This document shows positions 12,332-19,646 of a stretch of 39,456 nt of DNA, piece by piece. The DNA lies in IMG/VR virus record IMGVR_UViG_3300037258_001204, positions 1 through 39,456 of that record, one strand, 5' to 3'. This DNA is from a virus. A model generated the notes under the pieces. That model was given only the letters and a program-made list of their open reading frames with translations. It was not told the origin of the DNA and made no database searches. Made by a program: the position numbers and the translations under genes. Position 1 is the stretch's first letter; every line of letters begins with the position of its first letter.

Positions 12332-12732
12332 CATTGCACCTGGTCGAGCGCAGCAGCGGCACGCGCCCGCCCGTACGGCTGACTTTCACGCTGCCTTACC
12401 CGCCGACGACGAATAACCTCTTCGCCGGCGCGTTCGGCGGCCGCCGGCTTTCAGTGACCGCCAGGGCGTACGTCAAGCGAGTGGCCGAGCTCGCGCTGAT
12501 GAACGCGCAGCACATGCCGCGTTTCGTCCTGACCGGGCGCATCGGGATCGCGCTGGTCGCATCGCCCCCGGACGCGCGCGATCGCGACCTGGACAACCTG
12601 CTGAAGGCGCCGCTCGACGCGCTGAAAAAATGCGGCGTGCTGCGCGACGACTGCGACATCGACGACATTCACATCCGGCGCGGCTCGATCATTCCAGGCG
12701 GCCGCCTCGAGGTCACGCTGTGGCAGCTTTGA
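12328..12732 (+). CDS. rusA: RusA-family Holliday junction resolvase
   Basis: A 134-aa endonuclease. TFTLPYPPTTNNLFAGAFGG is the classical RusA N-terminal motif, and the acidic active site is visible in PDARDRDLDNLLKAPLDALK followed by DDCDIDDI, with several conserved Asp and the Lys. RusA dimers resolve four-way DNA junctions made during phage recombination or replication before packaging. GTG start overlaps the preceding TGA; an earlier in-frame GTG would extend into the neighbour. The usual position, just before the Q-type regulator, agrees. Confidence 0.9.
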   Translation: MTLHLVERSSGTRPPVRLTFTLPYPPTTNNLFAGAFGGRRLSVTARAYVKRVAELALMNAQHMPRFVLTGRIGIALVASPPDARDRDLDNLLKAPLDALKKCGVLRDDCDIDDIHIRRGSIIPGGRLEVTLWQL

Positions 12733-12932
12733 ACCGACCGGATCCGCGCGGCGTGCGCGGCTACCTGGTACGCCGCCTGCGCGGCTGTCCGCGAAACCAG
12801 GTATACATTGTCCCGGGGTCTCCAGCCTCTAAGTGGTGGAATTTCAAGGACGGAATTGCCGTCGTGGACCAATCACTGACCGCCGCGCTCGAACAAGTCC
12901 ACCGGTTGACGGGGAACGAAGCATGCACCTGA
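12729..12932 (+). CDS. Possible small ORF between rusA and Q
   Basis: A 67-aa frame opening with TTG over the rusA stop and overlapping the Q start by 10 nt. The tail (KDGIAVVDQSLTAALEQVHR) is plausibly amphipathic, but the N-terminus is only Arg-rich and there is no ribosome site. It fits the coupling habit of the operon, yet could equally be a 190-nt non-coding spacer. Weak call. Confidence 0.3.
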   Translation: MNRPDPRGVRGYLVRRLRGCPRNQVYIVPGSPASKWWNFKDGIAVVDQSLTAALEQVHRLTGNEACT

Positions 12933-13381
12933 GAGGATGGATCGAGCCGCTGCTGCGCGACTTCGGAAATCAGAAACGTCGAGCCATCACCGGGATCCGC
13001 CACCTGCGAGGCGGGGGCACGCACGAGGACGGCTGGCCGACGATCTCGGCCGCCGCCTTTGCCAAGGAGGGCGGCATCACCCTGGCAGCCGGCGCGCCCC
13101 AGGCGCGCGGCCTCTACTACGGCGAGGTCTACACGAAAGAAGCGCTGGAAATTTGGAGGATTTACGAACAGTTACCCTACGACATGCGCGAGATCATCTT
13201 CGCGCATTTCGTGGCCACCGAGGACGCTCCGGCTAAGGCGCGCGAGCTCGGGATCTCGGTTCGCAGCTACTGGGACCGGCTCAAGAATGTCTACTCGTTC
13301 GTCGCCGGCTACCTGATGGCCGCTGGCATCAAACCGCCGTCCGGGGCGCCGAAAACCGTGTGCACGCCTGAAACGCAATAG
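12923..13381 (+). CDS. Q-like late antiterminator / late regulator
   Basis: A 152-aa protein starting MHLRGWIEPLLRDFG. The key block is residues about 75-130: EIWRIYEQLPYDMREIIFAH followed by KARELGISVRSYWDRLKNVY. It is a sigma-region-4-like helix-turn-helix of the kind seen in phage Q antiterminators and related late regulators. ATG has a GGGGAAC site. Position agrees: after rusA, directly before a candidate promoter and strong terminator, and upstream of all late genes. Whether it works by antitermination or by promoter activation cannot be read from sequence. Confidence 0.7.
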   Translation: MHLRGWIEPLLRDFGNQKRRAITGIRHLRGGGTHEDGWPTISAAAFAKEGGITLAAGAPQARGLYYGEVYTKEALEIWRIYEQLPYDMREIIFAHFVATEDAPAKARELGISVRSYWDRLKNVYSFVAGYLMAAGIKPPSGAPKTVCTPETQ

Positions 13382-13398
13382 ATTGCGCCCCGTCGGTG

Positions 13399-13428
13399 TT
13401 GCGCCTACAGGATCTTGTGCTGTATAAC
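13399..13428 (+). promoter_or_regulatory. Candidate late promoter (pR'-like)
   Basis: TATAAC (13423-13428) is a good -10. At 18 nt upstream is TTGCGC, a weak -35 (three of six bases). It lies just after the Q-like gene and about 45 nt before a strong terminator, the lambda pR'-tR' layout. Confidence 0.45.
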
Positions 13429-13471
13429 GCCCGGAACTTGCAATTAGGGCGATTTTCCCCATCGCTCAGTG

Positions 13472-13500
13472 AAGGCCCCGTTCGCGGGGCCTTTTCGTTT
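13472..13500 (+). terminator. Rho-independent terminator downstream of Q
   Basis: A 9-bp perfect stem (AAGGCCCCG / CGGGGCCTT) with a TTCG tetraloop, followed by TTTTCGTTT. It could end early transcripts and, if the upstream promoter is real, act as the tR' terminator that Q overcomes. Confidence 0.85.
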
Positions 13501-13609
13501 CCGTTTCGCGTGCCGCGGCTCTTTCTCCCCTGCCGCGGCTTTCGGCCCGGCGCTCGTCGGGCCAGCTTCTTACATCGATCGCCGCCACGGCGCACAGGTG
13601 CCGTAACCG

Positions 13610-14311
13610 ATGGCGGTCTCATTCCAAAGCGTCCCGGTAGCAGCATGGGGCAACGCCCTAAGCCCTAGCGGCTCCGCAGCCTTCGCGCCCACGGCAGCGA
13701 GCGATCAGCTCCTATGCGTTGGCCTGAACGGATCGGGCACCGGCCTGAATGCGATATTCAGCGGCACCGGCACGTTCACGTCGCTGACCTCGATCAACGA
13801 CATCAACAACGGCAACAGCGTCACCGCATACGTCAACGCGGCATGCTCGGGAGCTTCTCAGACCGTTACCAACACCGGTGCAACCGGTCAGTTCATGTGG
13901 TCATGGGTGCTGGAATACATCGGCGCCACGACGGTTACGGCGGTAGCGAATCTATCGCACACGCCGGGCGCCGGTGCGGGCGCGATCTTGGGCACCAGTC
14001 AGAGTGTTCCGTCAGGGCAAATTCTTGTTGCGCTGTGCATGGACACGAGCGGCGGCACGACAGCGATCAGCAGTCCGGGCGGCACGAATCGCGGTAGTGG
14101 GTCGCTCGGCGCAGGCACCAGCATCCCGTATTGCTGGACGGAGTACGCGGGAGCCGGAGCCGCGATTCAGCCCAGCTTCACCTCCAGCTCCGGTGCCGCG
14201 CACAGTTTCGTCATCATTCAGTTTCTGCTGACGCCGCCGGCAACGAGCTTTCCGCCGGTCCCCGAATCGCTTTCGCTCAAAAGCCAGGTCAACGCCCTAT
14301 TGGTCAACTGA
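13610..14311 (+). CDS. Putative virion protein, Gly/Ser/Thr-rich
   Basis: A 233-aa protein (MAVSFQSVPVAAWGNALSPS) whose composition (Gly, Ser, Thr, Ala, few charges) and alternating hydrophobic strands fit an all-beta virion protein such as a decoration or fibre-associated subunit. Repeated SGTGTFTS/SGGTTAIS/GSGSLGAGTS turns are visible. No signal peptide. First gene after the late terminator. It resembles uncharacterised 'phage surface' proteins only in style; no family is claimed. Confidence 0.6.
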   Translation: MAVSFQSVPVAAWGNALSPSGSAAFAPTAASDQLLCVGLNGSGTGLNAIFSGTGTFTSLTSINDINNGNSVTAYVNAACSGASQTVTNTGATGQFMWSWVLEYIGATTVTAVANLSHTPGAGAGAILGTSQSVPSGQILVALCMDTSGGTTAISSPGGTNRGSGSLGAGTSIPYCWTEYAGAGAAIQPSFTSSSGAAHSFVIIQFLLTPPATSFPPVPESLSLKSQVNALLVN

Positions 14312-14325
14312 GGAGCAGTAGCACC

Positions 14326-14589
14326 ATGTCCCGATTCGTCATTCGCCACCCCAAGGGCGGCCTGTTCACTGAGGTCGACATCGTCGGCACCGTTAAGAGC
14401 ACCGAGTCAGCTGGCCCTGATCAAGACGTCGTGCATCGGCGTCACAGCCTATCGCCGCGTTTCGATGGTCTGCACCCGTCGCAGGCCTCGAAGTTCGATA
14501 CCGCCGAGGACGCCACCGGCCTCATGGCGCACCCGCACCTGGCCGATGCCAAGGCGTTCGAGGGCTGCACGGTCGAGCCGGCGACCTGA
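14326..14589 (+). CDS. Small late protein, unknown, 87 aa
   Basis: ATG preceded by TGAGGAG, which includes the previous gene's stop. The sequence MSRFVIRHPKGGLFTEVDIV is followed by a His-rich hydrophilic region (DVVHRRHSLSPRFDGLHPSQ) and ends HPHLADAKAFEGCTVEPAT. No known domain. Co-transcribed with its neighbours. Confidence 0.55.
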   Translation: MSRFVIRHPKGGLFTEVDIVGTVKSTESAGPDQDVVHRRHSLSPRFDGLHPSQASKFDTAEDATGLMAHPHLADAKAFEGCTVEPAT

Positions 14590-14639
14590 AGCGCGATCGC
14601 GCACCGTTCCGCAAATCTCCAAACCTCGAGGAAATCGCA

Positions 14640-15227
14640 ATGATCCGTAACCTGTCGCGCGCGCGCCTGGTGCTCGGGCTGATCATGCTCGTGCTGCTCG
14701 CCGCCCTGCTGTTCGTACATCCGGAGCCCGGCCTGGCGCTGGCCATGTTCATCGGGCCGTGCTACGCCGTCGTCAATAACGGCGTTTCGATTTCGACCGC
14801 GATCACGGCGGTGCAGTACAAGGCCGGCACCAACGGCGCCGCCGAGATCCTGCGAGCCTCGCTCAGCCAGGGGTCCAGCGCGAACAGTGCGCCGATCGCA
14901 GCGTCGCTCCTGCGCAAGACCGCCGGCGCGACCGTGACCACGGGCGTCGCCGGTACCACGGTTGTGAAGCAGAATCCGATCAATCCGACGACCGACGCGT
15001 CGCTCGGAACATCGGCCACCGGTATCACGGCCAGTGCCGAGGGCACCAACGGTGAGCAGTTCCTGAGCGACGGCTTCAATGACCTGAATGGCCAGACGTG
15101 GCTGCCCGCGCAAGAGGAGCGAATGCTGGTGCCGCAAGGCGGAATCGTCGGGCTGACGTTCCTGGCCGCGCCGCAGTCTGCGACCCGGTACGGCCGCATC
15201 GCCTGGCGCGAGCTTCGCGGCAGCTGA
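14640..15227 (+). CDS. Putative virion protein with N-terminal membrane helix
   Basis: A 195-aa protein with a CGAGG site upstream. Residues about 10-28 (LVLGLIMLVLLAALLFV) form a clear transmembrane or signal-anchor helix. The rest (MFIGPCYAVVNNGVSISTAI ... GIVGLTFLAAPQSATRYGRI) looks like a beta-rich virion protein. An internal in-frame ATG at 14745 would give a 160-aa form without the helix. Membrane anchor plus virion-like body is odd: either a surface-displayed protein or two products from one gene. Family not recognised. Confidence 0.6.
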   Translation: MIRNLSRARLVLGLIMLVLLAALLFVHPEPGLALAMFIGPCYAVVNNGVSISTAITAVQYKAGTNGAAEILRASLSQGSSANSAPIAASLLRKTAGATVTTGVAGTTVVKQNPINPTTDASLGTSATGITASAEGTNGEQFLSDGFNDLNGQTWLPAQEERMLVPQGGIVGLTFLAAPQSATRYGRIAWRELRGS

Positions 15228-15229
15228 TC

Positions 15230-15592
15230 GTGCTTCGGTCGAACGTCTACAAGACGCCGCGACCGCACGAGATTGAGCTGCCCAGAAAGGACGACCTGGC
15301 GGAGATCCGGCGCTCGCACTGCGTCGCGGAATCCGGGCTGCTGCTCCAGGTCGTCGGCGACCCGCACCTGTGCTATTGCCAGTGTGCGGATTGCGGTCAG
15401 GAGGTCACCGAGTATTTCGTCGAGGTTTACTCGCCCTGCGCGCAATGGTGGTTCAAGACGCCGGGCCCGTGGTTCTACCCGATCGACTGGCTCAAGCGCG
15501 TCGACCCGCGCGATCCGGTGCAATACGAGCGCGTGCGCAACTACATGCCGCTGTGGCCGACTGAGCAGCAGATCGCGCTGGCAAATCGATGA
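15230..15592 (+). CDS. Late protein with Cys cluster, unknown
   Basis: A 120-aa protein, GTG start 2 nt after the previous stop. Residues 47-54 contain CYCQCADCG, a tight cysteine cluster that may bind zinc or iron-sulphur. An aromatic C-terminal half follows (CAQWWFKTPGPWFYPIDWLK). The stop overlaps the ATG of the repeat-protein gene. No match to a family I know. Confidence 0.55.
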   Translation: MLRSNVYKTPRPHEIELPRKDDLAEIRRSHCVAESGLLLQVVGDPHLCYCQCADCGQEVTEYFVEVYSPCAQWWFKTPGPWFYPIDWLKRVDPRDPVQYERVRNYMPLWPTEQQIALANR

Positions 15593-16623
15593 GCACATTT
15601 CGGCCGGTGCAGCCGCCGCAGCAGCCCGCGGTATTCTTTACACCTGGTGCTGCAGCGTCATTTCCGGCTGGCGCGCTTCAGCAGATCATCGGCAGATCTG
15701 GCTCGGACATCGCGGCACTCGATGAAGTACTGCCGCCGTTCATCGTGCAACCAGCGACGTCGCGCGTGATTTCGCCGCAACCCCTGCCGCCGATCGCGCC
15801 GCCGGCGCGCAGCGACCTGGCTGCGCTCGATGAAACGCTGCCGCCGTTTGTGATACCGATTCCGCCGCCGGCGGCTTCGAACGTGCCGCCGGCGAGCAGC
15901 TCGGCGCCGGCGACGTCGATTCGCGCCGATCTTGCGCCGCTGGACGAGGTGCTGCCGCCGTTCATCGTGCAACCGGCGATGTCGCGCGTGATTTCGCCAC
16001 CGGTGGCGCAATCGATCAGTCCGGCGGCGCGTAACGACCTGGCTGCGCTTGAGGAATCGCTGCCGCCGTTTTTCGTGCCGCTGCCTAGCGCGCCGCCCGC
16101 AAACGTGCCGCCGGCGAGAAGCTCGTCGATACCTGCGGCCGCGCGCTCGGAATTCGCGCCGCTGGACGAGGTGCTGCCGCCGTTCATCGTGCAACCAGGG
16201 ATGTCGCGCGTGATTTCGCCGCAACCCCTGCAGGCGATCGCGCCGCCGGCGCGCAGCGACCTGGCTGCGCTCGATGAAACGCTGCCGTATTTCACGCCGG
16301 CAGTAAGCGTCCCGCGCGGGATCGCGGTGAGCGCGATGATCCCTGCGCCGCGAGATTTCGCTGCTTACCAGCTGCCTCGATCGCCGTCACCTGGTCAGAT
16401 TCCGCGCTTTGTGCCGGCTGGCAGAATTGCTGCACCGGCGTTTGCGACCCTTGTCGATCGCGCAGCGCTGCAGCGGCAGATTTTCGCGCCGATCGTTTTC
16501 GAGATCATCAAGCCACCTGCCGATCGCGTGCTCGAGGCGTTCTACCAATCGCGCACATTGGTCGCGGTGTACGGCGATCGCAGGATCATCGTCACCTACC
16601 GCACGCGCACGCTGGAGGCGTGA
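15589..16623 (+). CDS. Pro-rich protein built of 74-residue tandem repeats
   Basis: A 344-aa protein in an ATGA overlap. Residues about 40-234 are 2.6 copies of a 74-residue unit, each made of two halves of about 37 residues. Every half starts with D-[LI]-A-[AP]-L-[DE]-E-x-L-P-P-F (six copies; the last has LPYF). Odd halves continue IVQPxxSRVISP; even halves are Pro/Ala-rich. No signal peptide. The C-terminal 60 residues (IFAPIVFEIIKPPADRVLEA ... VYGDRRIIVTYRTRTLEA) are a separate beta-rich domain, likely for assembly. It may be an extended virion or tether protein, or a docking array. No family recognised. Confidence 0.7.
   Translation: MSTFRPVQPPQQPAVFFTPGAAASFPAGALQQIIGRSGSDIAALDEVLPPFIVQPATSRVISPQPLPPIAPPARSDLAALDETLPPFVIPIPPPAASNVPPASSSAPATSIRADLAPLDEVLPPFIVQPAMSRVISPPVAQSISPAARNDLAALEESLPPFFVPLPSAPPANVPPARSSSIPAAARSEFAPLDEVLPPFIVQPGMSRVISPQPLQAIAPPARSDLAALDETLPYFTPAVSVPRGIAVSAMIPAPRDFAAYQLPRSPSPGQIPRFVPAGRIAAPAFATLVDRAALQRQIFAPIVFEIIKPPADRVLEAFYQSRTLVAVYGDRRIIVTYRTRTLEA
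15706..16290 (+). repeat. 222-bp tandem repeat (2.6 copies) in the Pro-rich gene
   Basis: Copies start at 15706, 15928 and 16150 (partial). Landmarks such as TTCATCGTGCAACC recur at 15739, 15961 and 16183, exactly 222 bp apart; copies 1 and 3 are nearly identical over about 125 bp. Confidence 0.9.
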
Positions 16624-16629
16624 AAATTG

Positions 16630-17115
16630 ATGGACGCACGCCCGCAGCCGTACCGCGAGTATCTCGCGAAAGTCGGATTAAAGGCGCAGTTCGCGATCGA
16701 CTGGGAAGACGAGCTCTCAATCCGTTGGCCAGCTGCAGGTCGCTATATCAGCGCCGGCGTTGTGGTTCGTCCGTCGATGGCGACCGGATTCGAGTACCTG
16801 TGCGCGGTCGCTGGTTACACCGGCAGCGCCGAGCCAGCCTGGCAAACGACTGACGGCACCACGACGGTCGATGGTTCGGTGCAGTGGACTGCACAGCCGG
16901 TGTCGAATGCGTCGCTGACATCCACGGTGCAGTCGTCAACCTGGGCGCCGGTGAGCGGCGTCAGCTTGACCGGTGGCGCGGTCAACCGGCAGGAAGCGAT
17001 CGTAACTGCCGACTTCTCGGCCGCGACGTCGCCAACTGACTACGACCTGGTCAACACGGTGACGCTGGTTGATGGAACGACGCGCGTTGGAATGTGGCGA
17101 GTCAAGATCCGCTAG
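16630..17115 (+). CDS. Putative tail/virion protein with surface module
   Basis: A 161-aa protein. After a short N-terminus (MDARPQPYREYLAKVGLKAQ), residues about 36-90 (RPSMATGFEYLCAVAGYTGS, then EPAWQTTDGTTTVDGSVQWT) form a small beta module found in many phage tail and fibre proteins. The rest (SGVSLTGGAVNRQEAIVTAD ... VTLVDGTTRVGMWRVKIR) is an Ig-like strand pattern. The ATG is preferred over the TTG one codon earlier. It is probably virion-associated and part of the orphan block before the packaging genes. Confidence 0.6.
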   Translation: MDARPQPYREYLAKVGLKAQFAIDWEDELSIRWPAAGRYISAGVVVRPSMATGFEYLCAVAGYTGSAEPAWQTTDGTTTVDGSVQWTAQPVSNASLTSTVQSSTWAPVSGVSLTGGAVNRQEAIVTADFSAATSPTDYDLVNTVTLVDGTTRVGMWRVKIR

Positions 17116-17516
17116 CGATTCGAAACGCATCGCGACAATACGCCGAGCACGATCGTGACTACGGTCGACGCTGGCGAACGGCGCGCGCTCGTTTCCTGCG
17201 GCAGCATCCGCTTTGCACTTATTGCCAGCGGCAAGGATTTACGGTTGCAGCGACGTGCGTCGATCATATCGTCCCGCACCGTGGCGACCTGGTGCTGTTC
17301 TGGGACGAGACGAACTGGCAGAGCCTGTGCCAGCCGTGCCACGACGGCGCTAAGGCCGAGCTCGAACGCACTGGCAAGCTGCGCGGCTGTGACGCCGGCG
17401 GCGCTCCAGTCGATCCTCAGCACCCCTGGGCGGCCGAGGACAACGAACGAAGGCCACCGGGGGCAGTGAAATCTCTGGCACCTGGCGGCCGGACACCGCA
17501 CGGGACAAACAAATGA
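17094..17516 (+). CDS. HNH endonuclease
   Basis: A 140-aa nuclease. YGRRWRTARARFLRQHPLCT, YCQRQG, then VDHIVPHRGD, and NWQSLCQPCHDGAKA form the HNH beta-beta-alpha-metal fold: CxxC, D-H, N and CxxCH are all in place. HNH proteins directly upstream of terminase genes act with the terminase in DNA cleavage during packaging (HK97 gp74 is the example). The GTG start overlaps the previous gene by 22 nt; a shorter start cannot be excluded. Confidence 0.88.
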   Translation: MASQDPLAIRNASRQYAEHDRDYGRRWRTARARFLRQHPLCTYCQRQGFTVAATCVDHIVPHRGDLVLFWDETNWQSLCQPCHDGAKAELERTGKLRGCDAGGAPVDPQHPWAAEDNERRPPGAVKSLAPGGRTPHGTNK

Positions 17517-17537
17517 GATATCCCGCAAGAATTTTTT

Positions 17538-17966
17538 ATGGACAAACCGGGCAGAAAAAGCGCGGCCGAGCGACATCTGGCGTCGGTGACCGTGTTGCCG
17601 GTCGGGCAGCTCAAGCCGCCTGACGAACTGACCGAGGAGCAGGGCAAAATATGGACCGAGATCGTTCAGTCAAAGCCTGACGACTGGTTCGGCAGGGATT
17701 CGCACGCGCTGCTCGTGAATTACTGCATTGCAGTTATTCGCCGGCGCGCGATCACACGCGAGATCGAACGCAAGATGGGGCTGAAGCGCCCGAATGTCGG
17801 TCAGCTCGAGAAGCTCCACGAAATGGAGCGCCGGCAGATCGCAACGATTAGCTCGCTGTCGACCAAAATGCGACTTTCGCAGCAATCTAAGTACGGTCCG
17901 AGGGCCGCGGACACTGCGAGCAAGCACTATCCTGGCGTTCAGAAACCGTGGGAACAAAGCGCCTAA
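17538..17966 (+). CDS. terS: Terminase small subunit (P27 family)
   Basis: A 142-aa protein: RHLASVTVLP, LTEEQGKIWTEIVQSKPDDW, HALLVNYCIAVIRRRAITRE, and the C-terminal QRKYGP-like motif (LSQQSKYGPRAADTA). These match the P27-type small terminase, which recognises phage DNA and hands it to the large subunit. It overlaps terL by 19 nt, as usual for the pair. ATG is weakly provided with a ribosome site. Confidence 0.88.
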   Translation: MDKPGRKSAAERHLASVTVLPVGQLKPPDELTEEQGKIWTEIVQSKPDDWFGRDSHALLVNYCIAVIRRRAITREIERKMGLKRPNVGQLEKLHEMERRQIATISSLSTKMRLSQQSKYGPRAADTASKHYPGVQKPWEQSA

Positions 17967-19480
17967 CGCGAGGCGATCGAAATATCGCGTGGATCGAGGC
18001 GCACTGCCGGATCCCGGAGGGCAAATTCATCGGGCAGCCGGTGAAGTTGCGGCGCTGGCAGCGCCGCGAGATAAAAAAGATCTACGACACGCCGACGCGG
18101 ACCGCGATCATTTCCTTCGGCCGTAAGAATGGGAAAACAGCGCTGGCAGCGATGCTGCTGCTGCTGCACCTGGCGGGAATAGAGGCGCGCCAGAACGGTC
18201 AGCTGTACTCGGCCGCACAGTCGAAAGAGCAGGCCGGAATTGCATTCGCATTGGCAGCGAAGATGGTCCGGCTCTCGCCCACCCTCAACGCGTGGATATT
18301 GATTCGCGACCACGAAAAGCACCTTTTCTGCCCAGGTGTGGGGACGCTCTATCGCGCGCTGTCGGCCGAGGTGAGGACGTCGCTCGGTCTTTCGCCGACC
18401 TTCATCCTGCACGATGAGCTCGGCCAGGTGCGCGGCCCGCGCAGCGAGCTGTACGAGGCGCTCGAGACCTCGACTGGCGCGCAGGATGACCCGCTGTCGA
18501 TCATCATCTCGACGCAGGCGCCGACCGACTCCGATCTGCTGTCAGTGCTGATCGATGATGCGAAAACCGGTGCGGACCCAACCGTCAAGCTTGCTCTCTA
18601 CACAGCGGGCGAGCAGCTCGATCCGTTCAGCGTGAAGGCGATGCGAGCGGCGAATCCGGCCTACGGTGATTTCCTGAATCCATCGGGCGTGCGCAAGATG
18701 GCCGAGGACGCTCGGCGCATGCCCTCGCGCGAGTCAAGCTACCGCAACCTGGTGCTCAACCAGCGCGTGAGCCAGGCGGCGACGTTCGTTTCCAGGCGCG
18801 TCTGGAACAAGAACCGCGGCGAGCCCTCGGAAGCTGCGTTTGCGTCCTTTCCAGTCTATGCCGGGCTGGATCTATCGGCGCGTAACGACCTGACGGCGCT
18901 GGTTTTATGCTGCCAGGACGACGAGCTAGTCTGGCATGTGAAATGCGTCTTTTTCGCCCCGACGATCGACCTGATCGAGCGCGCCAAGCGCGATCGCGTG
19001 CCCTATGACCTGTGGGCCCGCAAGGGGCTGATTACCCTGGCGCCAGGCGCGTCGGTCGACTACGACTTTGTCGCCGATCGGCTGCTCGCCCTGGCCGATT
19101 CCTGCGACCTGCGCCAGATAGCGTTCGACCGCTGGCGTATGGACGTGTTCAAGGCCGCCTTGGCCCGGCGCGAGCGCGAGCTGCCGATGCTCGATCACGG
19201 GCAGGGCTACAAGGACATGTCGCCGGCACTTGACTCCCTCGAGGCCGAGCTCGTCAACGCACGGCTTCGGCACGGCGCGCATCCGGTGCTGACCTGGTGC
19301 GTGTCCAACGCGATCGCGACCAAGGACGCCGCCGGCAACCGCAAGCTCGATAAGTCGAAAGCGACGGGCCGCATCGATGGCGCGGTCGCACTGGCGATGG
19401 CGATCGGCGCCGGCGCGCGGGCGGTGAACGATCCGAAGGTCACAAAGCTGGATCCCGGCTACCAGGTGGTGAGCGCGTGA
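17948..19480 (+). CDS. terL: Terminase large subunit
   Basis: A 510-aa packaging motor. The Walker A-like motif SFGRKNGKTALAA is at about residues 57-69, and Walker B TFILHDELG follows near 150. The coupling motif lies in IIISTQAP (about 180). The nuclease domain has the first acidic residue in VYAGLDLSARNDLTAL (about 305), a second region in RQIAFDRWRM, and the final acid in GRIDGAVALAMA near the C-terminus. It cuts concatemers and pumps DNA into proheads. It is of the HK97/P27-associated type. GTG start inside terS. Length is normal for the family. Confidence 0.93.
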   Translation: MGTKRLTRGDRNIAWIEAHCRIPEGKFIGQPVKLRRWQRREIKKIYDTPTRTAIISFGRKNGKTALAAMLLLLHLAGIEARQNGQLYSAAQSKEQAGIAFALAAKMVRLSPTLNAWILIRDHEKHLFCPGVGTLYRALSAEVRTSLGLSPTFILHDELGQVRGPRSELYEALETSTGAQDDPLSIIISTQAPTDSDLLSVLIDDAKTGADPTVKLALYTAGEQLDPFSVKAMRAANPAYGDFLNPSGVRKMAEDARRMPSRESSYRNLVLNQRVSQAATFVSRRVWNKNRGEPSEAAFASFPVYAGLDLSARNDLTALVLCCQDDELVWHVKCVFFAPTIDLIERAKRDRVPYDLWARKGLITLAPGASVDYDFVADRLLALADSCDLRQIAFDRWRMDVFKAALARRERELPMLDHGQGYKDMSPALDSLEAELVNARLRHGAHPVLTWCVSNAIATKDAAGNRKLDKSKATGRIDGAVALAMAIGAGARAVNDPKVTKLDPGYQVVSA

Positions 19481-19641
19481 AGCTACGGACGATCGCTTAC
19501 AACCTGTCGATAGTCGCCGGCGTGGCGCTGATCGGCATCGGCGCCGGGCTGCAGTTCGGCCTCGCGATAGGACTGATAACCACCGGAGCGTGCATCTTGG
19601 GCCTGACACTGCTGATGATTCGCGGCGCGCGCGGGGCCTGA
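19477..19641 (+). CDS. Small two-helix membrane protein between terL and portal
   Basis: A 54-aa protein with GTG overlapping the terL stop (GTGA). VKLRTIAYNLSIVAGVALIG then GAGLQFGLAIGLITTGACIL and GLTLLMIRGARGA: two hydrophobic helices with basic ends, so probably an inner-membrane hairpin. Short hydrophobic proteins here are fairly common in HK97-like phages, with no known role. Coupling and near-contact with the portal start support translation. Confidence 0.6.
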   Translation: MKLRTIAYNLSIVAGVALIGIGAGLQFGLAIGLITTGACILGLTLLMIRGARGA

Positions 19642-19646
19642 GAGCC

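Noticed and set aside
15706-16290. CRISPR-like or mobile repeat
   Set aside because: The 222-bp units are contiguous, in frame and translated; they are a coding tandem repeat.
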